DNA of 64,000 nucleotides from Rhizobium rhizoryzae (GTDB lineage Bacteria; Pseudomonadota; Alphaproteobacteria; Rhizobiales; Rhizobiaceae): positions 2,392,501 through 2,456,500 of the forward strand of contig NZ_CP049250.1 of the NCBI RefSeq assembly GCF_011046895.1, given 5' to 3'. Below are positions 28,928 through 40,415 of this stretch, in pieces. The stretch's first letter is position 1; each line of letters begins with the position of its first letter. Under the pieces are notes generated by a model. It saw only the letters and a program-made list of their open reading frames with translations. It had not been told where the DNA came from and ran no database searches. The position numbers and the translations under genes were made by a program.

Positions 28928-30223
28928 TTAGGTTGTCAGGCGAGGGGAGTTCATCAGCTTGCGGAACAGGGTCTGCATGGCTTTGCCGATGTCTTCGTTC
29001 GGAGATGCTTCAATAAAGTAACCGGGTGTTGCGCAAGCTTCCATGCTCGGGCGCAGACGCGAATCAAAGGGCTTGATTCTGTTCACCCAAAATTTGTCGT
29101 CCGGCAATGGAATGTAGGTGGTGTAGACGACGGCGACCTTGATGCCTTTGTCTTTCAGGTCCTTGCATGCAGCTGGATCTATAGGTTCCATGCAGCGGTC
29201 ATCCTTCTGGCTGCCGGAGCAGACCGCCTTTTCTGCATCGGTCATGCCATCTGAAACAAGAAAGACTACCTTTTGCCGATCAGTCGTACTGTTGCCCGTG
29301 CCAACTGTGCCGACCACCGGCTTGATGCTCGCGAAAGTGCTGGCAAAGTCTGTCAGTGTATTGTCGTTATAGTTGTTCTTTACCGTGGACATCAAATCAA
29401 GATTGGTTACGGCTTTATCGACATCGTCCATGTTGGATGTCAATTTGGCAATTTCCTTCAGTCCGAGATTATCCGCGTTTGTGCCAAATGAATAAACCGC
29501 CATGCGGTATTGATTGTTTACCAGTTTGTATAGGTCGACGTCTTCCGTGAGCTTCTTCGTTGCATCACGCACAACATCAATACGCAGCTTTACGCTCAGG
29601 TTACGGGCAGCCTGTAAGGTGTTGTCCTCGGCTTTTCCGGTCGCGTGACAGGCAAAAGCGCAACCGAAGTTTGCTTCCAACTTAGCGATATCCGCATTCG
29701 TCGCGCCCAGACCCATGGAAGGGGTATTGTCCAGCAGCATGAAGAAATCGATGAAGGCGTTGGTCTGGTATGTCGCCTTGGCCGCGCCGCTTACCCCGAT
29801 GCTCTCCTTGCCAATGACGCCCATGAAGGCTGTGGGTATTGCTGCCGTGAAGCTGACATTGGAAGTCAGTTCCGAATTCTCACGCTTTATACTCACGCTG
29901 ACGGATTTGAGACGGTCGCGAAGTGTCTGTGGCAACTGCGCCAGGAAAAGCCGTCTGGCATCATCGTTGCCTAACTGGATTTCGCCGTTCGCGGGCATGG
30001 TCATGGCTTGCGCCACGGATGTCGATTTTTCCGACAGGGCTCCTACCGCCGCCGCATCGGCGGCATTCATCAGCGCGGTTCGCTCATCCACGGCCATGCC
30101 AAAATCGACAGCCAGACCGGCCGCAGCGATGAGCGGTACAATGAGGAGGGCAGTCATGACACCGAAGTTTCCTTGCTGGTCCGACTTGATCGCCCTGTAG
30201 TTGTTTAGTCGAAATTTTTTCAT
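28928..30223 (-). CDS. TadG/TadE-like pilus assembly protein with VWA-type domain
   Basis: 431 residues. The N-terminus has a basic segment, then QQGNFGVMTALLIVPLIAAAGLAVDFG, the TadE/TadG-type single membrane anchor that leaves the bulk outside. From about residue 150 it carries a von Willebrand A-like domain with a MIDAS-like DNTPSMG and KVVFLVSDGMTDAEK. TadG proteins belong to Flp/Tad pilus systems, but no other tad gene lies nearby, so this is an orphan copy. Four cysteines in the second half could form disulfides. Confidence 0.75.
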   Translation of the reverse strand: MKKFRLNNYRAIKSDQQGNFGVMTALLIVPLIAAAGLAVDFGMAVDERTALMNAADAAAVGALSEKSTSVAQAMTMPANGEIQLGNDDARRLFLAQLPQTLRDRLKSVSVSIKRENSELTSNVSFTAAIPTAFMGVIGKESIGVSGAAKATYQTNAFIDFFMLLDNTPSMGLGATNADIAKLEANFGCAFACHATGKAEDNTLQAARNLSVKLRIDVVRDATKKLTEDVDLYKLVNNQYRMAVYSFGTNADNLGLKEIAKLTSNMDDVDKAVTNLDLMSTVKNNYNDNTLTDFASTFASIKPVVGTVGTGNSTTDRQKVVFLVSDGMTDAEKAVCSGSQKDDRCMEPIDPAACKDLKDKGIKVAVVYTTYIPLPDDKFWVNRIKPFDSRLRPSMEACATPGYFIEASPNEDIGKAMQTLFRKLMNSPRLTT

Positions 30224-30556
30224 TAAATCGTCTCGGCGGCGAAAATATTAGCTTTGTCTATCCATATAGTACTATGTATTGCTATCTTCGAAACGAGATT
30301 GGTTTAACATAGCTTAACTTATATTAGATTTAATTTACATCGGAGCTGACTTATATTTTGGAACGATGAAGTAGGCAGCGTTGGCAGGCATTGCCTGGTT
30401 CGGTCTCTGCTGTGCATGAGGTGGTCTCTTATTGGTCCCGATACAGGCCAGACATGCGCCTTTCCGCTCTATGCAAGGCTGCCTCAAAGGTTTATAAGCC
30501 GCCAACTTCAAACGAGGTGCGATGAGGCACTGCGTAATCAAAACGGACGAAAGACA
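30224..30556. other. Divergent intergenic region upstream of aroG
   Basis: A 333 bp gap. The first 120 bp are AT-rich and should hold promoters for the divergent TadG-like gene and aroG. A frame in phase with aroG is open from 30416 but has no ribosome-binding site and no DAHP synthase similarity. I see no Trp/Phe/Tyr-rich leader peptide, hence no evidence of attenuation. Confidence 0.4.
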
Positions 30557-31930
30557 ATGGCAGAAACCTGGACACCAAGCACATGGCGGCAAAAACCGAT
30601 CCAGCAGGTTCCGGATTATCCGGATGCGGACGCGCTGAAGGCGACGGAAGCCCAGCTTTCCACGTTCCCGCCACTCGTCTTTGCAGGTGAGGCGCGTCGT
30701 CTCAAGAAGTCTCTCGCCAATGTTGCCGAAGGCAATGGCTTCCTGTTGCAGGGCGGCGATTGCGCGGAAAGCTTCCTGGAGCATGGCGCAGACAATATTC
30801 GCGACTTCTTCCGCGCCTTCCTGCAGATGGCTGTCGTTCTGACTTTTGGCGCGCAGCAGCCAGTGGTCAAGGTTGGTCGTATTGCTGGCCAGTTCGCAAA
30901 GCCGCGCTCCTCGAACTTCGAGAAGCAGGGCGACATTGAGCTTCCGTCCTACCGCGGCGATATCATCAATGGCATCGAGTTCACGCCGGAGGCGCGCATT
31001 CCCGCGCCTGAGCGTCAGCTCAAGGCCTATCGCCAGTCGGCAGCCACGCTGAACCTTTTGCGTGCCTTTGCCATGGGTGGTTATGCGAACCTCGAAAACG
31101 TTCATCAGTGGATGCTGGGTTTCGTCAAGGATAGCCCGCAGGGTGAGCGCTACAAGAAGCTGGCGGATCGCATCTCCGAAACGATGGACTTCATGAAGGC
31201 CGTCGGCATTACGTCGGAAAACAATCCTGCGCTGCGTGAAACGGATTTCTTCACCAGCCACGAGGCGCTGCTGCTGGGCTACGAAGAGGCATTGACGCGC
31301 GTCGATTCGACGTCCGGCGACTGGTATGCCACGTCCGGCCACATGATCTGGATCGGTGACCGTACGCGTCAGCCCGATCACGCTCATGTCGAGTTCTGCC
31401 GCGGCATCAAAAATCCGATCGGTTTGAAGTGTGGTCCATCCATGACTGCCGATGGTTTGCTTCAGTTGATCGATATCCTGAACCCGACCAATGAAGCAGG
31501 CCGTCTGACGCTCATCTGCCGTTTCGGCTACGACAAGGTTGCCGAGCATCTGCCGCGCCTCATTCGCGCCGTCGAGCGGGAAGGCCGCAAGGTGGTCTGG
31601 TCCTGTGATCCAATGCACGGCAACACAATCACGTTGAACAACTACAAGACACGTCCGTTTGACCGCGTCTTGTCAGAAGTGGAAAGCTTCTTCCAGATCC
31701 ATCGTTCGGAAGGCTCGCATCCGGGTGGTATCCACATCGAGATGACCGGCAAGGACGTGACCGAATGCACTGGCGGCGCGCGTGCCGTATCGGCTGGCGA
31801 TCTTCAGGATCGCTACCACACGCATTGCGATCCGCGCCTCAACGCCGATCAGGCGCTTGAACTGGCATTCCTGCTGGCAGAGCGCATGAAGTCGGGACGT
31901 GAGGAAAAGCGTTTGGCGGTTAACGCCTGA
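30557..31930 (+). CDS. aroG: Class II 3-deoxy-7-phosphoheptulonate synthase
   Basis: 457 residues. It condenses phosphoenolpyruvate and erythrose 4-phosphate, the first step of the shikimate pathway. The plant-like class II type is clear from [28 protein letters not shown], the metal and PEP-site segments KPRSSNFE and GLKCGPSMT, and [11 protein letters not shown] 30557 gives the family's usual start. It is monocistronic, with a strong terminator downstream. Confidence 0.94.
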   Translation: MAETWTPSTWRQKPIQQVPDYPDADALKATEAQLSTFPPLVFAGEARRLKKSLANVAEGNGFLLQGGDCAESFLEHGADNIRDFFRAFLQMAVVLTFGAQQPVVKVGRIAGQFAKPRSSNFEKQGDIELPSYRGDIINGIEFTPEARIPAPERQLKAYRQSAATLNLLRAFAMGGYANLENVHQWMLGFVKDSPQGERYKKLADRISETMDFMKAVGITSENNPALRETDFFTSHEALLLGYEEALTRVDSTSGDWYATSGHMIWIGDRTRQPDHAHVEFCRGIKNPIGLKCGPSMTADGLLQLIDILNPTNEAGRLTLICRFGYDKVAEHLPRLIRAVEREGRKVVWSCDPMHGNTITLNNYKTRPFDRVLSEVESFFQIHRSEGSHPGGIHIEMTGKDVTECTGGARAVSAGDLQDRYHTHCDPRLNADQALELAFLLAERMKSGREEKRLAVNA

Positions 31931-31960
31931 TCCTGTCTCTCAGGAAAGCTTGAAAAAAGG

Positions 31961-31993
31961 AAAGGCCGGTGGGGGGAACCGGCCTTTCTCTTT
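31961..31993 (+). terminator. Rho-independent terminator after aroG
   Basis: AAAGGCCGGT (31961-31970) and ACCGGCCTTT (31978-31987) form a 10 bp stem with a G-rich 7 nt loop, followed by CTCTTT. Confidence 0.85.
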
Positions 31994-32266
31994 GTGAGGC
32001 TGTGCTGGCAAAGCCTCATGTCTTGGATCAAAGTGGAAGGGCACTTTCACCCAAGGTTTATTACTGCTTGCTGATGTAGCTCAGGTTATAGTTGTGTTCT
32101 TACCAATTCATTAATGGTTGAGGGATTGCAAAGCTTTGCACGCAGAATTTTGGGAGAAAGTTGCTCAACTTTCTGACATCGGCCGCATCCGCTTCGGCTG
32201 AAGTTTACCGACGAAATTTGTCTCATGCGCGTTGCGGAGCTTTGTCCTGCACGCTAAATCAGGGGC
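31994..32266. other. Intergenic region upstream of nadE
   Basis: About 270 bp without a gene. It includes TTGGATCAAAGTGGAAGGGC then ACTTTCACCCAA, which can form a small interrupted hairpin, and an AT-rich zone at 32085-32150 that probably holds the nadE promoter. A tRNA-like D-arm string near 32075 does not fold as a tRNA. Confidence 0.4.
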
Positions 32267-33940
32267 ATGACTCAGGATATCGCTTCGACTTTCCATATCG
32301 CGCTCGCTCAACTGAATCCGACAGTCGGTGACGTCGCGGGAAACCTTGCTCTCGCCCGCCAGGCCAGGCGCGATGCCGCCAAGAGCGGGGCGCATATCGT
32401 GGTCTTCACCGAACTCTTTCTGAGCGGCTACCCCCCGGAGGATCTGGTGCTGAAGCCTGCTTTCTTGAAAGCATGCTGGAAGGCGCTGGAAGACCTGGTC
32501 GAGGACAGCAAGGATGGTGGACCGGGCTTCGTGATCGGCCTTCCGCGCCAGAGCGACAAGGGACGCCACAATTCCGTTGCCATCGTCGATAACGGTCGGA
32601 TTCTGGCGCTGCGCGACAAGATCGATCTGCCGAACTATGGCGAGTTCGACGAGAAGCGCGTGTTCGTTGAAGGCGAGATGCCGGGACCGGTGAATTTCCG
32701 CGGTGTGCGCATCGGTGTTCCGATCTGCGAAGAGATCTGGAACGATCTTGGTGTGTGCGAAACACTGGCGGAAAGCGGTGCCGAGATCCTCATCGTGCCG
32801 AATGGCTCGCCCTATTATCGCGGCAAGGTGGAAGTTCGCCATCAAGTGGCGCTGAAGCAGGTTATCGAGAGCGGTTTGCCGCTGATTTTCGTCAACCAGC
32901 TGGGCGGTCAGGACGAACTGGTTTTCGATGGTGCGAGCTTCGGTCTGAATGCTGACAAGACGCTTGCTTTCCAGATGGCAGAATTCGAAACCGGACTGGA
33001 GACGACGGATTGGGTTCGTTCCGACGATGGATGGCGTTGCAATAATGGACCCGTTGTCACCATTCCTGAGCGGGAAGAGGCGGACTATCGCGCCTGCCTT
33101 CTGGGCTTCCGCGATTACGTGAACAAGAACGGGTTCAAATCTGTCGTCCTCGGCATGTCCGGCGGCATCGATTCTGCCGTCTGCGCTGCGATTGCCGTGG
33201 ATGCACTCGGAAGCGACCGGGTGCGCACAGTCATGCTGCCTTACCGCTACACATCCGAAGAAAGCTTCAAGGATGCGGCAGAATGCGCGAAGGCGCTTGG
33301 TGCGCATTACGATATCGTGCCGATCTCTGAGCCGGTTGAAGGCTTTCTGTCGGCGCTTTCGGAAATGTTCGAGGGGACCGAGGAAGGTATCACGGAAGAG
33401 AATCTGCAAAGCAGGACGCGTGGCACCATTCTGATGGCGATTTCGAACAAGTTCGGGGCCATGGTGGTGACAACCGGCAACAAGTCCGAAATGTCGGTTG
33501 GCTATGCGACGCTTTACGGCGATATGAACGGCGGCTTCAACCCTATCAAGGACCTGTACAAGATGCAGGTCTATGCGCTGGCAGCCTGGCGCAATCAGAA
33601 TGTGCCGCAAGGGGCGCTCGGTCCGGGTGGCGAAGTCATTCCCGCCAATATTCTGTCCAAGGCACCCTCGGCAGAGCTGCGCCCCAACCAGACGGACCAG
33701 GATTCGCTGCCGCCTTACCCCGTGCTCGACGACATTCTCGAATGCCTTGTCGAGGGCGAAATGGGGGTCGACCAGATCGTGGCACGCGGCCATGACATTG
33801 CAACCGTACATCGCGTGGAACATCTTCTCTATCTGGCGGAATACAAGCGTCGTCAGTCTGCGCCCGGCGTAAAGATCACGAAGAAGAATTTTGGCCGGGA
33901 TCGCCGCTATCCCATCACCAACCGTTTTCGCGATCGGTGA
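32267..33940 (+). CDS. nadE: Glutamine-dependent NAD+ synthetase
   Basis: 557 residues. It amidates nicotinic acid adenine dinucleotide to NAD+, using ammonia made from glutamine by its own N-terminal domain. The nitrilase-like glutaminase triad is visible: Glu in VVFTELFLSGYPPEDL, Lys in LRDKIDLPNYGEF and Cys in GVPICEEIWNDL. The C-terminal synthetase has the ATP pyrophosphatase P-loop LGMSGGIDSAVCAAIAVDAL. The two-domain length is normal for this class. Its start codon lies behind CAGGGGC. Confidence 0.94.
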   Translation: MTQDIASTFHIALAQLNPTVGDVAGNLALARQARRDAAKSGAHIVVFTELFLSGYPPEDLVLKPAFLKACWKALEDLVEDSKDGGPGFVIGLPRQSDKGRHNSVAIVDNGRILALRDKIDLPNYGEFDEKRVFVEGEMPGPVNFRGVRIGVPICEEIWNDLGVCETLAESGAEILIVPNGSPYYRGKVEVRHQVALKQVIESGLPLIFVNQLGGQDELVFDGASFGLNADKTLAFQMAEFETGLETTDWVRSDDGWRCNNGPVVTIPEREEADYRACLLGFRDYVNKNGFKSVVLGMSGGIDSAVCAAIAVDALGSDRVRTVMLPYRYTSEESFKDAAECAKALGAHYDIVPISEPVEGFLSALSEMFEGTEEGITEENLQSRTRGTILMAISNKFGAMVVTTGNKSEMSVGYATLYGDMNGGFNPIKDLYKMQVYALAAWRNQNVPQGALGPGGEVIPANILSKAPSAELRPNQTDQDSLPPYPVLDDILECLVEGEMGVDQIVARGHDIATVHRVEHLLYLAEYKRRQSAPGVKITKKNFGRDRRYPITNRFRDR

Positions 33941-34732
<792 letters not shown>

Positions 34733-34747
34733 CGTCTAGGCCGCTTA

Positions 34748-35422
34748 TTACTGAGTCGGCTCTATGCCGGGCCGGTTCAACTCCGCGTCCTGACTGTCCG
34801 GATAGAATTGCGGGCCAACCGTGCGAACCGGCTGATCCGGTTTCCATTCCCTGACCGGCGGGACCGGAGAGAGATCCTTTGGCGTGGAGGGGCGCATTTT
34901 GCCAAGCGTGATGACCGAGGAACCCGGTTTCTGCGTATCCGTCCGCTGAATGGACGATGAGGCTGCGCCCGGAGCATCGGGATTGATCGAGGCCGGCACG
35001 TTGGCATAGTCGATCTCGCCGCATTTGAGCTGCAGCATTTCCTTGCGGATGACCTCTGGATCCCTGCCGAGAGAATTCACCAGCTTTCCCTGTGCCGTAC
35101 GAGAGGCAAGGACGGCCTGCCTGTCTCGCTCCGTATCGGCAAGTTGCTGCTCCAGATCCCGACAGGGGTCGTTTCGCCCGAAGGTGACGATGCTGCCGGT
35201 GCCGCAACGAAGTCGCTGCATTTCGCCGCGAATTTCGCGGGATGCTGCGGTGATGTCGCTCAAAGCCTTTGCGTGGGAATTGGCCGTCTGCGTGCTGCCA
35301 ATGACAGTCGTCGCACCTGACAGTTCCTTGCCGAGAGCCACGCAACGTGCCGCATTATCCGCTGCAGATGCGACTGCTGGCAGACACAGGACAATAGCCG
35401 CGAATAGCTGGCGATGAGGCAT
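34748..35422 (-). CDS. Secreted protein of unknown function
   Basis: 224 residues with a signal peptide (RQLFAAIVLCLPAVASA) and the start at ATG 35420-35422. After it come a helical, Gln/Glu/Arg-rich region (about 60-120: EIRGEMQRLRCGTGS, DPCRDLEQQLADTERDRQ) and a Pro-rich C-terminus. There are four Cys in the mature part (C at CVALG, RCGTG, PCRDL, KCGEI), enough for two disulfides. I do not recognise the family. It lies downstream of maeB on the same strand, but a terminator separates them. Confidence 0.65.
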   Translation of the reverse strand: MPHRQLFAAIVLCLPAVASAADNAARCVALGKELSGATTVIGSTQTANSHAKALSDITAASREIRGEMQRLRCGTGSIVTFGRNDPCRDLEQQLADTERDRQAVLASRTAQGKLVNSLGRDPEVIRKEMLQLKCGEIDYANVPASINPDAPGAASSSIQRTDTQKPGSSVITLGKMRPSTPKDLSPVPPVREWKPDQPVRTVGPQFYPDSQDAELNRPGIEPTQ

Positions 35423-35449
35423 GAACGATGCTTCCCTGCTTCGACACAA

Positions 35450-35486
35450 ACGAAAACCCGGAGGCAGTTTCCGGCCTCCGGGTTTA
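35450..35486 (-). terminator. Rho-independent terminator after maeB
   Basis: On the plus strand AAACCCGGAGG (35454-35464) pairs with CCTCCGGGTTT (35475-35485), an 11 bp stem. On the minus strand the stem is followed by TCGTTTG; the T residues at the stem base extend the run. It lies 28 bp past the maeB stop. Confidence 0.75.
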
Positions 35487-35513
35487 AATTATCATAAACG
35501 GCCTGTGTGAGGC

Positions 35514-37841
35514 TTAAGAGATCGCGGCGAAATCCGTATGGGATGCCTCCACGACTGCCAGCGCCGCCATGTTGACGACACCGCGGGACGTGACCGAGGT
35601 GGACAGGATATGCGCCGGCTGGGCCGCACCCAGAAGGATTGGCCCCACATGCAGGGCGTCCATCATGGTGCGAACAAGGCCCAGCGAGATGTTCGACGAA
35701 TCGAGGTTCGGAAACACGAGAAGATTCGCTTCGCCCGAAAGGTCGCTGTTGGGCATGGCGCGCTTGCGCAAACTTTCCGACAGGGCAGAACCTGCCTGCA
35801 TCTCACCATCGACTTCGAGGTCGGGAGCACGCTGGCGGATGATCTCCAGTGCTGCGCGCATCTTGCGTGCGCTTTCTGAATCACGGCTGCCGAAGTTGGA
35901 ATGCGACAGCAGGGCTGCCTTTGGCACGATGCCGAAGCGGCGGATTTCCTGAGCCGCCAGAATGGTGATCTCGGCAATCTCCTCATGCGTCGGGTTGTCG
36001 TTCACGAAGGTATCCGTGAAGAAGACCGGGCCCTTCTGCGTGATCAGAAGGCTCAAGCTGGAGAAGGCGCAGACGCCCTTCCGCTTGCCGATGATCTGGC
36101 TGACATCACGCAGGTGACGGTCAAAGCCGCCTTCGACGCCGCAGATCAGGGCATCCGCATCGCTACGCTTGACGGCAAGCGCGCCGATTACGGTGTTGTT
36201 CGTACGCACAATGGTGCGGGCCGTTTCCGGGTTGATGCCAGCACGACCGACAAGCGAGAGATATTCATCGACATAGTCGCGGTAGCGCGGATCATCCTCG
36301 GGGTTGACCACCTCGAAGTCTACGTTTGGCCTGATGCGAATGCCGAAACGCTGCAGACGTGCCTCGATGACCGATGGGCGACCGATGAGAACCGGTACGC
36401 CGGTCTTTTCTTCAAGCAGCACCTGCGCCGCACGCAGCACGCGCTCGTCCTCGCCTTCGGAGAAGATCACGCGCTTCTTTTCTGCAGCGCGCGCACTGGT
36501 GAAGATCGGCTTCATGACGAAGCCGGAGCGCCAGACAAAACGGCTCAACTGATCCAGGTAGTGATCGAAGTCAGCGATCGGGCGGGCCGCGACGCCGCTC
36601 TCTGCCGCAGCCTTTGCCACTGCCGGCGCAATGCGCAGGATCAGGCGCGGGTCGAAGGGCGAGGGGATAAGGTAGTTTGGTCCGAATACCGGCGTCTCAT
36701 CAGCATAGGCGCGTGCGGCGACATCGGAAATTTCTTCGCGTGCCAGACCGGCAATCGCCTTGACCGCCGCCATCTTCATTTCTTCGTTGATGGTCGTTGC
36801 ACCGCAATCCAGCGCACCGCGGAAGATGTAGGGGAAGCAGAGGACGTTGTTGACCTGGTTCGGGAAATCGGAACGACCAGTACAGATCATCGCGTCCGGA
36901 CGGGCAGCGCGCGCAAGTTCCGGCATGATTTCCGGGGTCGGGTTTGCCAGAGCCATGATGAGCGGCTTTTCGGCCATCTGCTCCAGCAGTTCCGGCTTCA
37001 GGACACCCGCGGCGGAGAGGCCGAGGAAAACGTCCGCACCGCCGATGCTTTCGGCCAGCAGACGCTTGTCGCTCTTCTGGGCGTAGATTTCCTTCCACGG
37101 GTCCATCAGAACGTTGCGGCCATCATAGACCAGACCTTCGATGTCATGGACCCATATGTTTTCGCGTTTCGCGCCCAGCGATACCAGCAAGTTCAGGCAG
37201 GCCAGGGCAGCGGCGCCAGCGCCCGAAGTGACGATCTTGACGTTCTCGATGTTCTTTCCGGCCAGTTCCAGACCGTTGAGGATAGCTGCGGCGACGATGA
37301 TGGCCGTACCATGCTGGTCATCATGGAACACCGGAATATTCATCTTTTCGCGAAGCTGGCGCTCCACCTCGAAACATTCCGGCGCCTTGATGTCTTCAAG
37401 GTTGATGCCGCCGAAGGTGGGCTCCAGAGCGGCAATCGTGGAGACCATGCTGTCGACCGTTTCGGCAGCGATCTCGATATCGAAAACATCGATGGCAGCA
37501 AATTTCTTGAAGAGGACGGCCTTGCCTTCCATCACTGGCTTGGAGGCGAGGGGACCAATATTGCCGAGGCCAAGAACAGCGGTCCCGTTGGAAACGACCG
37601 CTACCAGATTGGCGCGGGCAGTGTAGTCGGCAGCGGCTTCCGGATTGTCGCGAATCGCAAGGCACGGAGCGGCAACGCCCGGCGAATAGGCGAGAGCCAG
37701 ATCGCGCTGGTTGCCCAGAGGCTTTGTCGGCTGGATTTCAAGCTTTCCGGGGCGCGGATAGCGGTGGAAGAACAATGCCTGTTCATCAAGATCCGCCTGT
37801 GGGGCTGCTTTCGCCGATTGATCCTTGCCCTGCTGCTCCAT
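35514..37841 (-). CDS. maeB: NADP-dependent malic enzyme with phosphotransacetylase-like C-terminal domain
   Basis: 775 residues. It decarboxylates malate to pyruvate with NADP+. Residues of about 20-430 are the malic enzyme part ([52 protein letters not shown]). Residues of about 440-770 are a phosphate acetyltransferase-like domain without known PTA activity in this family, thought to be regulatory. I start at ATG 37839-37841 because GGAAGGAGCTGGCG lies just upstream; ATGs at 37863 and 37860 are alternatives. Rhizobia carry two such chimeric enzymes (dme, tme); which one this is cannot be settled here. Confidence 0.93.
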   Translation of the reverse strand: MEQQGKDQSAKAAPQADLDEQALFFHRYPRPGKLEIQPTKPLGNQRDLALAYSPGVAAPCLAIRDNPEAAADYTARANLVAVVSNGTAVLGLGNIGPLASKPVMEGKAVLFKKFAAIDVFDIEIAAETVDSMVSTIAALEPTFGGINLEDIKAPECFEVERQLREKMNIPVFHDDQHGTAIIVAAAILNGLELAGKNIENVKIVTSGAGAAALACLNLLVSLGAKRENIWVHDIEGLVYDGRNVLMDPWKEIYAQKSDKRLLAESIGGADVFLGLSAAGVLKPELLEQMAEKPLIMALANPTPEIMPELARAARPDAMICTGRSDFPNQVNNVLCFPYIFRGALDCGATTINEEMKMAAVKAIAGLAREEISDVAARAYADETPVFGPNYLIPSPFDPRLILRIAPAVAKAAAESGVAARPIADFDHYLDQLSRFVWRSGFVMKPIFTSARAAEKKRVIFSEGEDERVLRAAQVLLEEKTGVPVLIGRPSVIEARLQRFGIRIRPNVDFEVVNPEDDPRYRDYVDEYLSLVGRAGINPETARTIVRTNNTVIGALAVKRSDADALICGVEGGFDRHLRDVSQIIGKRKGVCAFSSLSLLITQKGPVFFTDTFVNDNPTHEEIAEITILAAQEIRRFGIVPKAALLSHSNFGSRDSESARKMRAALEIIRQRAPDLEVDGEMQAGSALSESLRKRAMPNSDLSGEANLLVFPNLDSSNISLGLVRTMMDALHVGPILLGAAQPAHILSTSVTSRGVVNMAALAVVEASHTDFAAIS

Positions 37842-38056
37842 CGCCAGCTCCTTCCGTTTCATCATGTGCTTCGTGGTCTCTTACAACAATCCGTGCCTGG
37901 GAACAGTACTGAATTCTTGGGTATCACTTACTCAAGGGCACATCTCACGGCAGTTGAGAGACTGCAAAATCCGTTATCCCGGTCACCTGTCATCTTCCTG
38001 ATAAATGACTCTGATTTCTGAATGTCATGGGGGCGGTGCGACGAAAGGAAGATCTC

Positions 38057-38875
38057 GTGACTGTGACGACGGAAACCAGACACTTCAGAACGCTTTTCAT
38101 CTCGGATATCCACCTGGGATCGAAGGCGGCGCGGACCGACTTTCTTCTCGACTTCCTGCGGTACCATGAAGCGGAAACGCTGGTTCTTGTCGGCGATATT
38201 GTTGATGGCTGGCGCCTGAAGCGTAACTGGTACTGGCCGCAGGGCTGCAACGATGTCGTCCAGAAGCTCTTGCGCAAAGCGCGCAAGGGAACGCGTATTG
38301 TCTACATTCCCGGCAATCACGATGAGTTTCTCCGCTCCTTCCCCGGCGTTCACTTCGGCGGCATCGAGGTGGCCGAGCGCATGATCCACGAAGCGGCGGA
38401 CGGCAAGAAGTATCTGGTTCTTCATGGCGACGAGTTCGATGTCGTGGTGCGCAACATCCGACTGCTCGCCTATCTGGGCGATTGGGCCTATGATGCGGCT
38501 ATCGCAATCAACGTGGTTCTGGCGGCCATTCGCCGCAAGCTGCATCTGCCTTATTGGTCGTTTTCCGCCTGGGCCAAGCTGCAGGTAAAGCAGGCCGTCA
38601 ATTTCATCGGCGAGTTCCAGAACGTCGTTGCCGAGGAGGCGCGCCGCAACAACGTGGACGGCGTCATCTGCGGTCACATTCATCACGCCACGATGGAGGA
38701 TATCGGCGACATTCGCTACATCAATACGGGCGATTGGGTGGAGAGCTGCACGGCCATTGCGGAGCATATGGATGGCACACTCGAGCTGATCTCCTGGCAA
38801 AAGATTGCCGTGACCGCCGATATCAAGGCGCTGCCCATGCCTAAGGACCAGCGTGAGGACATGCAGGCAGCATAG
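38057..38875 (+). CDS. LpxH-like metallophosphoesterase (UDP-2,3-diacylglucosamine diphosphatase family)
   Basis: 272 residues. All metallophosphoesterase motifs are present: ISDIHLGSKAARTDFL, VLVGDIVDGW, IPGNHDEFLR, LHGDEFD and CGHIHHATME. The family (COG2908) includes LpxH, which makes lipid X from UDP-diacylglucosamine, but Rhizobiales often use LpxI for that, so the true substrate is open. GTG 38057 follows AAAGGAAG; ATG 38027 is in frame but lacks such a site. Confidence 0.85.
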   Translation: MTVTTETRHFRTLFISDIHLGSKAARTDFLLDFLRYHEAETLVLVGDIVDGWRLKRNWYWPQGCNDVVQKLLRKARKGTRIVYIPGNHDEFLRSFPGVHFGGIEVAERMIHEAADGKKYLVLHGDEFDVVVRNIRLLAYLGDWAYDAAIAINVVLAAIRRKLHLPYWSFSAWAKLQVKQAVNFIGEFQNVVAEEARRNNVDGVICGHIHHATMEDIGDIRYINTGDWVESCTAIAEHMDGTLELISWQKIAVTADIKALPMPKDQREDMQAA

Positions 38876-39064
38876 GGCAGGACCCATAAACAGGCCTGCA
38901 TGCTGCCCGTGCCTGCGCAGCTTCTATTGCCGTTGCGCAACATTGCCGAGGCTTTATCAGAATTGCCGGTCTGGCTGCCCAAACCACTGCAGCCGGGGCT
39001 GTCAAACATCCGAAATTTCTTTAAGAGAGGCGATCTCTGAATTCGAGAATCGCCGGAGCCCGCT

Positions 39065-40243
39065 GTGGCCGAGACTGCCGTTCCTTCCGCACCTTCGGGC
39101 TTTGCCATGCGTTGCGCCTTTGCCTATGCGGCAGCGATGAGCGTGAACGGTATCCTGCTACCTTTCTTTCCGGCGTGGCTGAAGTCGCTATCCCTGAACG
39201 AATTCGAGATCGGCGTCATTTTGACAGTTCCGATCATCCTTCGGCTTGTCTCCGCGCCCCTTGCGGGCGCCCTCGCAGACCGTATGTCGGAGCGTGTTCT
39301 GGTCCTCATCGTTTCTGCGGTGTTTTCCCTGGTGACCGCCGTGCTTCTGATCTGGGCCGGTGGCTTCTGGACGGTTCTCATCATCTTCAGCCTGCAGGGC
39401 GCAGCTTTTGCTCCGTTCATGCCGGTTCTCGAATCGATTACCGTTATGGGCGTTCGCCGCTGGGGATATCGTTACGGTACCATTCGTGTCTGGGGATCGA
39501 TCGGTTTTGTGGTTTCGACCCTGATCGCCGGTTGGGCGATCTCGCATCTCTCCAGCCGGATTGTTCCGGAAGCGACAGCGCTGACCTATCTCCTGACACT
39601 GTGTGCTGCCCTGATGGCGCCGCGCCTGGGAAGAGCGATGAGAGCGCCGACGGCTGATCCGACCGGTATGCGGCAGGTGGCCCGCTTGCCGTTTCGTTCA
39701 AGTCTCAACCTGCTCATGATAGGCTGTACGATCGTGCAGTCCACACATGGAATGTATTACGCCTTCTCTGGAATTTACTGGCAGGGCATAGGCTTCAGCG
39801 GTCAGGAGATCGGCATTCTTTGGGCATCCGGCGTCATTGCCGAGATTCTGTTCTTTTTCTGCGCGGGACGGATTGTCCGGCATGTTTCAGCGGTCAGTCT
39901 CATCCTGATCGGGTCAGTGGCCGCCGTGATTCGCTGGTCGCTGTTTGCAACCCCCTTGAGCTTTGAAGCCTCTGTCCTGCTACAGTGCAGCCATGCGCTG
40001 AGTTTCGCGTTTCTTCATTTCGGAATGCAGCAGAAGATCGTCGAGGTAGTGCACGAAAGTCAGGAATCCTCCATTCAAGGCACGTTCTTCTTCTACAATG
40101 GCGCCTTCCTGGCTGCATCTACCTTCCTGTCAGGCTTGATCTATCATTCGCTCGGGCAGAATTCCTACTACGTCATGTCTGCGGTGGCAGCTTTCGGCTT
40201 GTTGATTACATGGACCGTTTCACGTCAAGGGTGGCGACATTAG
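39065..40243 (+). CDS. Major facilitator superfamily permease (PPP/HcaT-like)
   Basis: 392 residues with twelve membrane helices. The N-terminus SVNGILLPFFPAWLKSL and the loop ALADRMSERVLVLI, then RRWGYRYGTIRVWGSIGFV, are typical of the 3-phenylpropionate permease (HcaT/PPP) branch of MFS, also related to the nucleoside symporter NupG. The substrate is unknown. A GTG start behind a weak GGAGCC is used. It is followed, after about 170 bp, by the mla-like operon. Confidence 0.82.
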   Translation: MAETAVPSAPSGFAMRCAFAYAAAMSVNGILLPFFPAWLKSLSLNEFEIGVILTVPIILRLVSAPLAGALADRMSERVLVLIVSAVFSLVTAVLLIWAGGFWTVLIIFSLQGAAFAPFMPVLESITVMGVRRWGYRYGTIRVWGSIGFVVSTLIAGWAISHLSSRIVPEATALTYLLTLCAALMAPRLGRAMRAPTADPTGMRQVARLPFRSSLNLLMIGCTIVQSTHGMYYAFSGIYWQGIGFSGQEIGILWASGVIAEILFFFCAGRIVRHVSAVSLILIGSVAAVIRWSLFATPLSFEASVLLQCSHALSFAFLHFGMQQKIVEVVHESQESSIQGTFFFYNGAFLAASTFLSGLIYHSLGQNSYYVMSAVAAFGLLITWTVSRQGWRH

Positions 40244-40415
40244 ATGGATGATGGTCGAAGTTGCAGACTATTGATGGCCTAACCTGAAATTGTTCTGTGG
40301 CTTTAGGGTTACTGAAGGGTGATTTCGGGATCGGATGCCATGGCATTTCACAGGCTGGCGGATATATTGCCGACAGGTTCTATTCAATTTTCGAAAGCGT
40401 ATCGAGCACCCCTAC

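Noticed and set aside
30416..30556. Possible aroG leader peptide or longer N-terminus
   Set aside because: No aromatic residue cluster, no terminator/antiterminator pair, and no DAHP synthase similarity before ATG 30557.
32070..32120. tRNA-like string GTAGCTCAGGTTATAG
   Set aside because: Only the D-arm-like box matches; acceptor, anticodon and T arms do not pair.
35901..38021. 706-codon open frame on the plus strand
   Set aside because: It lies antisense to maeB, has no domain or ribosome-binding site, and its composition is that of the complementary strand of a GC-rich gene.
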